From Epiperipatus broadwayi (taxonomy: Eukaryota; Onychophora; Udeonychophora; Euonychophora; Peripatidae), in NCBI GenBank assembly GCA_028023455.1, contig JAQFVV010012531.1, positions 930,001-994,000 of the forward strand: a stretch of DNA of 64,000 bases, written 5' to 3'. Positions 57,988-64,000 of this stretch are shown piece by piece (within the stretch, counting starts at the first letter, position 1; each line of letters opens with the position of its first letter). Below the pieces are notes generated by a model, which saw only the letters and a list, made by a program, of their open reading frames with translations, ran no database searches and had not been told where the DNA came from. The position numbers and the translations under genes were made by a program.

Positions 57988-59371
57988 TGTAACATTTATT
58001 TATATATGTTACAAATATATTGGCATTTGGTAAAAGCTAAAAAAGTAAATTTCGATTTTTTTTTGATTAGTATAAATTTTGTTAAGAGCGTACAATGAAA
58101 GTTAAATTATTCTTCGATATTTTTTTTTAATTAGTAATAACGTAATTGGAGAGAACAAAAAAGAATTCCAAAAGCAAGTAAAAAGATAAGCTAAAAGAAA
58201 AATATTTCTAGCTAATTAAACATGGCCGAAAACTTGATAAGAAAATAGAGACTTTAGTACCTAAAATTTTAAAAAACTGTATAAGATTAGAAAGGCATGG
58301 TACGAGCATGCGCAGAAGCCCTAAAACTGGATATAAAAAGGAGGGATCCGGTTGAAGGAGCGTCTTGTTCGTTTTATTTCGCTAGTTGGTCTTGGATAAC
58401 ATTTAATATGTCCAAGATCACTCGTCACCGAAGGAATTCGGCAATGTCGCAGTGAACCGGAGCCCCTTAAAACATCAGACCTAATGATGTACACCAGGAA
58501 AAGCCTTCGTGACCAACTGGGAAATGGACCACAAGAACAAGCAAGAACCAAACGGCCGAGCTCATTATTACAAAAAAACTATGCATAGTTAGCTACAACC
58601 TTCGGGAATTCACAAAGCTTACCGGTAAGTTAAGAATAATAATCCTGATTGTGACCAAGTTAACTAGTTAAAAACTACTCGTGAAAATATAGCTATAAAA
58701 AGAATCCCGATAGTGACTTTATATTTCTATATGAGAGACTCTTAATTAACCAAGAACTTTTTGCTTATTTTAAATGATATTGATATTTTCTGTATATTTT
58801 CCACCTAGATTAAATGTGTTCTCTCCAAAATATTAAACAATATTTAACCTAGAAATGTTTTATTTTGTTAGAATAAAAGAGATTATATTTTTATCAACAT
58901 CTTTTTTATTGTGCGTTATTAATAGAAGTTATTATTTTTGTTATTAGATTTATTTTAGTGAAATAGGATTTAAGTGTAAGTTACCTTTGCCAATATGTTT
59001 CAATACGCCAGGGCTAACAATCGTAAAAAAAATCATTTAATTCTCATTACGGTAGAATTACCGTACAAAATAAAAATATTATAAAAGGATCTTTTTATTT
59101 TTCTTCGTTTTACAATTTGCGAGAGGTGCTGGCGGCATATTTCAGCGGATTCTTAGGAATCCTGGCGCCCATAGGAAATAAAATTAAAAGTTGATTTTTG
59201 TCAATAGCACAACTTCGTAACAATTAATAGGCTGGAGTTGATCAGGAAAAATAGCTGTGTTAAGAATAGAAATACAACTTTCTTTTTTTTTTCCTTGATA
59301 CAGCTTGATCAACTCACGCTCAAATATACATTTGGGGCGTATAGTGGTCTAGTAAAACGGTAAACGATACA
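57988..59371 (+). repeat. 3' LTR of the non-coding element
   Basis: 1384 bp; identical in layout to the 5' LTR plus a 26-bp insertion near 58813-58838 (AAATGTGTTCTCTCC...). A few single-base changes (for example CTTAAAACATC for CTGAAAACATC, CGGGAATTC for CGTGAATTC). Confidence 0.93.
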
Positions 59372-59375
59372 ATAC

Positions 59376-59435
59376 TGATGTTTCAACTTGGACACACAAG
59401 TCATCCACAGAGTTATAAAAGGTAGAAAGATGGTT
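59376..59435 (-). ncRNA. Degenerate hammerhead-ribozyme-like motif
   Basis: The minus strand has GTGGATGA, a 4-5-bp hairpin CTTG...CAAG, then TTGAAACATCAG. The type I hammerhead core is CUGAUGA, stem II, GAAA, and such ribozymes are known from Penelope-like retroelements at this position after the endonuclease. Here the first core bases differ and one or two bases are extra after stem II, so self-cleavage is unlikely for this copy. Confidence 0.3.
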
Positions 59436-59561
59436 GTAGAGGCGCTACAATCACTGATTTGAATAAAATGTTAAAATTCCACCAATAGCAAAAATGTTAA
59501 ATTTAGGAATGTTTTTTTAAAAAAAATCTTTCCAAATAGGAGGAAGTTTGCATGTATCATC

Positions 59562-59777
59562 TCACTTATTGATACAATCTGGCCTTTTAAGTATCTCAAT
59601 GGCTTCTCTAATTTTGCACTGGTAGAGATTATCACATCTGGATATGATCCTGGTACTAGAAAAATCAATTTTATGACCTGAATCTATAGTATGGAGTGAG
59701 AGTGCTGATGATGATGAGTGTTGTTTAACTGCATTAGCATGCTCGTCTCTCCTAACACTGATGCGGCGATTACTCAT
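59562..59777 (-). pseudogene. Penelope-like element, GIY-YIG endonuclease C-terminal fragment
   Basis: A 71-residue open frame with ALSLHTIDSGHKIDFSSTRI, then IISRCDNLYQCKIREAIEIL and KRPDCINK. This matches the C-terminal end of Penelope-type GIY-YIG proteins: 'A-x-x-x-H-x-x-x-x-(N/G)-H-x-I-D-F', then 'R-E-A-I-E-I-x-K-x-P...-N'. The GIY core itself lies upstream and is missing because the copy is 5'-truncated at the inverted arm. Confidence 0.65.
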
Positions 59778-59828
59778 ACATTAATATTAAAAGTTTTTAA
59801 CATGGATGAAACCGCAAAATATGTATTT

Positions 59829-61906
59829 TATATATTTAACCCGTACAAATCTTCGTTTTAATATATATATATAAAACTTAAGGTAACATGTGTTAGCTTG
59901 TTAGAGAAGTTTACAATTACTATTATGTCTTAGTTAAATAATGGCAAGAGATAATATCACAAGCATATTTGTAATTATTATAAAGCCCAAAATATGCTTT
60001 TCCCTCCATTAATTAATTATAAAGGAATATAGACAGATTCTATTTATTGAAACTAGGTTGCTATTAATGAACCCCTCTTAGCATGATTAAGATATGCTAA
60101 TTTGAGAACTGAGTTGAGATAGTTTCTGCTGAATGAAGCTATAGATTTAAGTGCATTTTAAATTGTCTTTACTATATTAATATTATTTATAAGCATTACA
60201 AATATGTTTTTGCTAAGCACTATTGTGTATTATGTCTTGCTATGCTTTCTTTTAAATGGGCTCATGGTGACAGGCTACACCATTATTTGTTTTCAGGCAG
60301 CAAGATTTCTAGAACTAAAACACAAGGATCCAGCACCATTATTCACAGCTGTTCCAACACTCTGAACTAAATGTTCTTTATTGTGCTAGCAAGTTGTATG
60401 GTCAAAGGGTACTGAGTACTAGGTATTGAATCCATGAATAACTGCACCTTTGTACTGCAATCTTTAATTTAGTATTTAGTACCATAGTCTCAGATGACCA
60501 GTTCATTTTACCCTATTACTTAACTTCGGCATTGGTCCGAACCTAGAATCTGGTTTGCCAAGGGAATCTGTATTCAAATGTATTAATTGCTCACTAATAA
60601 TAATTTAGAATTAGCAACTTAATGCTTTATATTATATCAATCTGGTAGTGTTTAGCATATTGCTCACAAATCTTGAGGATAGTTGGTATATCATATAGGC
60701 ATGAGTCTTTGATCACAGATAGTAAAATATATTAAGTGCATTATTGTTGTAACGCCTGTGTGTGTAATGTTCCATAACCAATGCATGTTTTTGTTCCTTA
60801 TGTTAAATCAGTTTATTTTATTTTATTTATTAAAGATATTTAAATTTAATATTGTTTAGTGTGCCTCTCGCAACTCACTCCAAGTCGAATCTAAATCGAA
60901 TCTAAATTAAATATAACCGTATTAAAATACATATATGCATTATCTTAGTAAGCCATAAGTGTTGAAATGCACCTTTAATATTTATTATTATTAAGTTATT
61001 AATCATTTCACTGAGTCTCATGTTCCATCCTTTTCTCAGCCGGCTCACAAATTAAATTGAGACCAAGTGTAACCTCACAAATGTCATCCATAGGGTATTA
61101 ATTCACAAAGTGCTGATAAATGAGTTGAAATATGGTCAGATTCAAGGTCTCAAGCCCTCATTTGGATCAGCTTGGGTGTAATTTGTCTGAACTCTGGATT
61201 TTGTTGCGTGAATGTATGAATATAACTGTTACAATATAAATAAGTGTGAGAAATGTACTTGCCTGAAGAACTCTCATTTTTGTAATAGATTTTGTTAATT
61301 GGTTGCTTTAACAAATTATGGCCCTTCCAAGCCATTATTTTTGTATTATGGTTTAGTTTATTAATGACAAAATTACTTCCTTTACATAAAATATGCTTCA
61401 TAATAAAAATTGTGGACTATTAAATATAAAGGGTGGAATTATTTTCTTTGCATAACATGCTCATGTATAAATTATGGTTTAAATAGATATAGTTATTTAT
61501 TTATAAAAACAATTTTAAAGTTGTTTTTTTTATATTTATAAAAAAAATATAACATTTTTTCCTCATGATTTATCAATTGTGAATTTGACAGCATTATGGA
61601 CAATTGTAATAGTTTTTTTAATTGGTTGTGAATTTGACATGTGACAGCCTTGCGGACACACATACATTTACATAAAAACACATGACAGCCTTATGGACAA
61701 ACATTCACATGGATTATATATATAAATATTGATAGTAAGATTTATATTTAAAAAAGGTGATTAATAAAATTCTTACCTATCCAGAATATAATTATATGTG
61801 TGCTTTTCATCTTTAACTTTAAAAATAAAACATGTAAAATCTGTAAAATATAAATAAGATTCAAGCTTATTCTGATTTATGGTGAATAATATTGAAGCGT
61901 GGAATA
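59829..61906. other. AT-rich intergenic DNA
   Basis: No gene supported. The patch at 60750-60920 has TGTAACGCC and CTCTCGCAACTCACTCC, reminiscent of LTR ends, but no boundaries could be defined. Confidence 0.45.
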
Positions 61907-62097
61907 ATGAATGAATGAAGTTTACTTGAAACCAATCCTATGAGCCTTGTACTATCAAAGTTTATAATTTAAAATTTGCTACTATGTATATCATATCTTA
62001 TTTTCAGAATGATCTACATAATGGATGAATGAAGTTTACTTGAAACCAATCCCATGAGCCTTGTACTATCAAAGTTTATAATTTAAAATTTGCTACT
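61907..62097. repeat. Direct duplication, 77-bp units at 114-bp period
   Basis: 61907-61983 and 62021-62097 are almost identical (GAATGAAGTTTACTTGAAAC ... AAATTTGCTACT), differing by CCTATGAG/CCCATGAG and a base near the start. The 37 bp between them are unique. Confidence 0.9.
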
Positions 62098-62841
62098 GAT
62101 CTGATAATAAGTTTAATACTCTCACTCACTGTAGTATTATAAAGTAAAACTCTACAATGGATTAATTGTGTAACTGATTATGCTTAGTAGAAGTATATGG
62201 TTAACTAAATACCTATTGATCGTTACCATATAAAATTAAATCAAGAAAATCTATCTAAATAGCAAATGACCCCTCTCCAAGTGTTTTTAAGTGGAAATTT
62301 TGAGTTATTAAAGAATCTTAGATATATTTATGAAAATAATTTTTCATCTTAATTACTTGTTATTTGGCCATTGTAGGATTAGTTTCTTATACTAATGTAT
62401 GTGTTCTCTATCAAAAAGAATATAATGACAACTAATGCATATTATTGATCATATTTTCTCCTCCTTTAACACAACTCAATATTTAAAGTTACATCATAAA
62501 CTTTAACAGTTCCTGTAAGCAAAAGATAACATCTAATAATCATCAAATAATCATCAATGGTAGTTTGCCAGGGCTGAACATCCTGTCAGCACTATTTGTT
62601 TTAGTATTCCAGTGTTTAGAGTAATATCATAATTTCAATAAGATCTTTACAACATTAAGATACAATTATTATACTAATCTTTCAGATGTGTAATTTTTTG
62701 AACAATAAGATGTATATTTTCCCCCAACACATTTAAATTATATAGATAAAACCCCATTAATTCAGAATTCTTAATTTCAGGGCTCTTTTAAAATTTATGA
62801 ATGTTTTTGGATTTAAAAAATAATCTTTTCTAACGAATAAT
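62098..62841. other. AT-rich intergenic DNA
   Basis: No gene or repeat recognised. Confidence 0.45.
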
Positions 62842-63088
62842 ATTTCTGTAGTGTAATTTTCACTATATCACTCTCATACATGGTTAAAAATTGGTTTCTA
62901 TCCAATTTTAACACCTTATGGAAAGATGCAATCACAAATATATGACCCAAGATATGTGAAAAAGATATATGACCAAAGACATGGTTATATATTTATGATT
63001 ACATCCCCCCACAAGGTGTTAAAAGTGGATAAAAACAGGTCCCTACCTTGCATGAGAATGATGCAGTGAAACTTACACTTCAGAAATA
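62842..63088. repeat. Imperfect inverted repeat, about 75-bp arms
   Basis: Arms 62842-62917 and 63013-63088 match as reverse complements at about 80% (for example TTTTAACACCTTA / AAGGTGTTAAAA). The loop has a second short symmetric pair (ATATATGACC...). No coding. Confidence 0.75.
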
Positions 63089-63289
63089 TGATTCATTATT
63101 GGTTAATCTCTAATCTAATGAATGATTAATAAAAATTATTAAGATCAAAAACAAACAGTTAACTGCAATTAAGCTTATTCATTTATAAATATTTAGTGAT
63201 GTTTCTTCACTCTTAAATTTTTCTTGTAAATGTATGCCCAAATTAAAGATTTAAATACAAATGTAACGTCTATACCAAACTTAATGTAA

Positions 63290-63560
63290 TTAAAAAGGAT
63301 TTGAACTCAGACTTTCAAGTTCGCTATAGCTATCCACTTCATCGTATACAACAGTCACACATAACTACATACATGCAAAAGAGATAAATAATACCCAGCA
63401 TTTACATTTCATGTTCATCTAGCATTTATCAAGTGGTTCAGATCATCCCCCACACATACATATAATCAATGCTCAGCTTAGATTAAGATAGCAAATCTTC
63501 AAACTTTAATGGACAGGCTTCAATCTTCTTCACTCTACAACTCTTCAGCCAACCTTGTTT
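63290..63560 (-). repeat. Family A copy
   Basis: Minus orientation: AGGATTTGAACTCAGACTTT at the left, the ATTTATCAAGTGGTTCAGAT block, AATGGACAGGCTTCAATC and CTACAACTCTTCAGCCA at the right. Confidence 0.7.
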
Positions 63561-63684
63561 GAATGATTTAAGTTTTTGAATAATTGATATTCATATTAAT
63601 AATATTCTTCTATATGTATAGCTCAATGTATATAACTAAAAGGAGTAAATCACCCTCCAAACGACTATGAATTAAAAGCACTCT

Positions 63685-63996
63685 AAATGTTGAACAAAGA
63701 ATCAAGAATGAATCTACCGATTCTTGGGAGTTCTGATGTTTATAATTATACCTTGGTCAATATTGTTGGAAATTCAGAGTAAAATTAATTTATCAGCCCG
63801 ATGGAATATAGCACTTAAGACAAGACATTATATAGGTGATTATGAGTTTAATAATTCTTAAGTGCCATATTTCATCTGGCTGATAAATTAATTTTACTCT
63901 GAATTTCCAACAATGTTGACAAAAGTATGCTTATAAACATCAGAGCTCCCAAGAATAGGTGGATTCATTCTATTCTTGATCCTTTGTTCAACATTT
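63685..63996. repeat. Large palindrome, about 140-bp arms, at the window edge
   Basis: Left arm 63685-63820 (AAATGTTGAACAAAGAATCA...) and right arm 63856-63996 are reverse complements at about 90% around a 35-nt loop. It may extend past the window. Confidence 0.88.
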
Positions 63997-64000
63997 AAAG

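Larger units (their letters stand above)
55887..59371 (+). mobile_element. Non-coding LTR retroelement, non-autonomous
   Basis: 5' LTR 55887-57244, 743-bp interior, 3' LTR 57988-59371, with the 4-bp duplication ATAC at 55883-55886 and 59372-59375. The interior begins with a primer-binding site and holds no open frame of note, so everything needed for mobility is supplied in trans. LTR divergence is low apart from one 26-bp indel, so it is fairly young. Confidence 0.9.
55843..59828 (-). mobile_element. Penelope-like remnant with inverted flanking arms, split by an LTR element
   Basis: The left arm (55843-55886, ATACATATTTTGCAGGTTCA...) and right arm (59780-59828) are reverse complements at about 90%. 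Between them, after removal of the LTR element at 55887-59371 and one ATAC copy, remain about 400 bp: a GIY-YIG C-terminal fragment and a short 3' region with a hammerhead-like core. Inverted partial flanks are a known arrangement for truncated Penelope copies. Confidence 0.6.

Noticed and set aside
60750-60925. TGTAACGCC ... CTCACTCC block as a possible solo LTR
   Set aside because: No matching ends or target duplication could be found.
1-64000. CRISPR arrays, operons, ribosome binding sites, bacterial insertion sequences
   Set aside because: None are present; the sequence is eukaryotic nuclear DNA and its repeats are dispersed or inverted elements without regular spacers.

Overview
This window looks like non-coding DNA from the nuclear genome of an invertebrate animal. 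It is strongly AT-rich, has no long host gene, and is dominated by transposable elements at many stages of decay: several non-LTR (LINE) retrotransposons, two young LTR retroelements, Penelope-like remnants, hAT DNA-transposon remnants, tRNA-derived SINEs and a large number of long inverted repeats. Nothing suggests bacterial or viral genome organisation. I cannot name the species. The mix of RTE, CR1-like, Penelope and hAT elements would fit a mollusc, a chelicerate or another invertebrate.

Layout. 1-3.4 kb: a decayed minus-strand LINE (SGNH-esterase ORF1, then endonuclease/reverse transcriptase) with a plus-strand Penelope-like GIY-YIG fragment lodged between its ORFs. 4.15-4.35 kb: a weak candidate host 3'-terminal exon. 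5.3-10.6 kb: copies of a dispersed repeat ('family B') and a hAT remnant with a broken BED-finger region. 10.7-15.5 kb: a cluster of another dispersed repeat ('family A'), both tandem and inverted, plus a tRNA-like SINE. 15.87-16.49 kb: a GC-elevated block that may be a solo LTR. 16.5-26.8 kb: mostly unassigned AT-rich DNA with several hairpins. 26.8-29.3 kb: two 3' fragments of an RTE LINE, one of them inserted into a large palindrome. 30.0-31.3 kb: a tRNA-Gly-like SINE and an 880-bp palindrome with about 400-bp arms.

33.5-38.1 kb: a young LTR element with nearly identical 1.64-kb LTRs, a 4-bp target duplication, a Lys-tRNA-like primer site and only a gag gene; there is no pol at all. 41.27-41.45 kb: a second weak candidate exon. 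44.2 kb: a SINE with a clear target-site duplication. 47.5-50.8 kb: a nearly full-length RTE LINE with an 11-bp target duplication; its endonuclease and RT motifs are intact and it is broken by one frameshift. 53.4-53.6 kb: a hAT miniature element resembling the widely transferred SPIN-type families. 55.9-59.4 kb: a second, non-coding LTR element inserted exactly at the edge of a Penelope-like remnant. 61.9-64 kb: a 114-bp-period duplication, more family A, and a palindrome that runs to the window edge.

The genes do not form a pathway. What relates them is mobilisation: complete-looking but defective elements (gag-only LTR, empty LTR, SINEs) sit beside families that carry the enzymes such elements usually borrow. 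The most interesting candidate for an undescribed system is the gag-only LTR element at 33.5-38.1 kb. The unusual density of long inverted repeats is the second.
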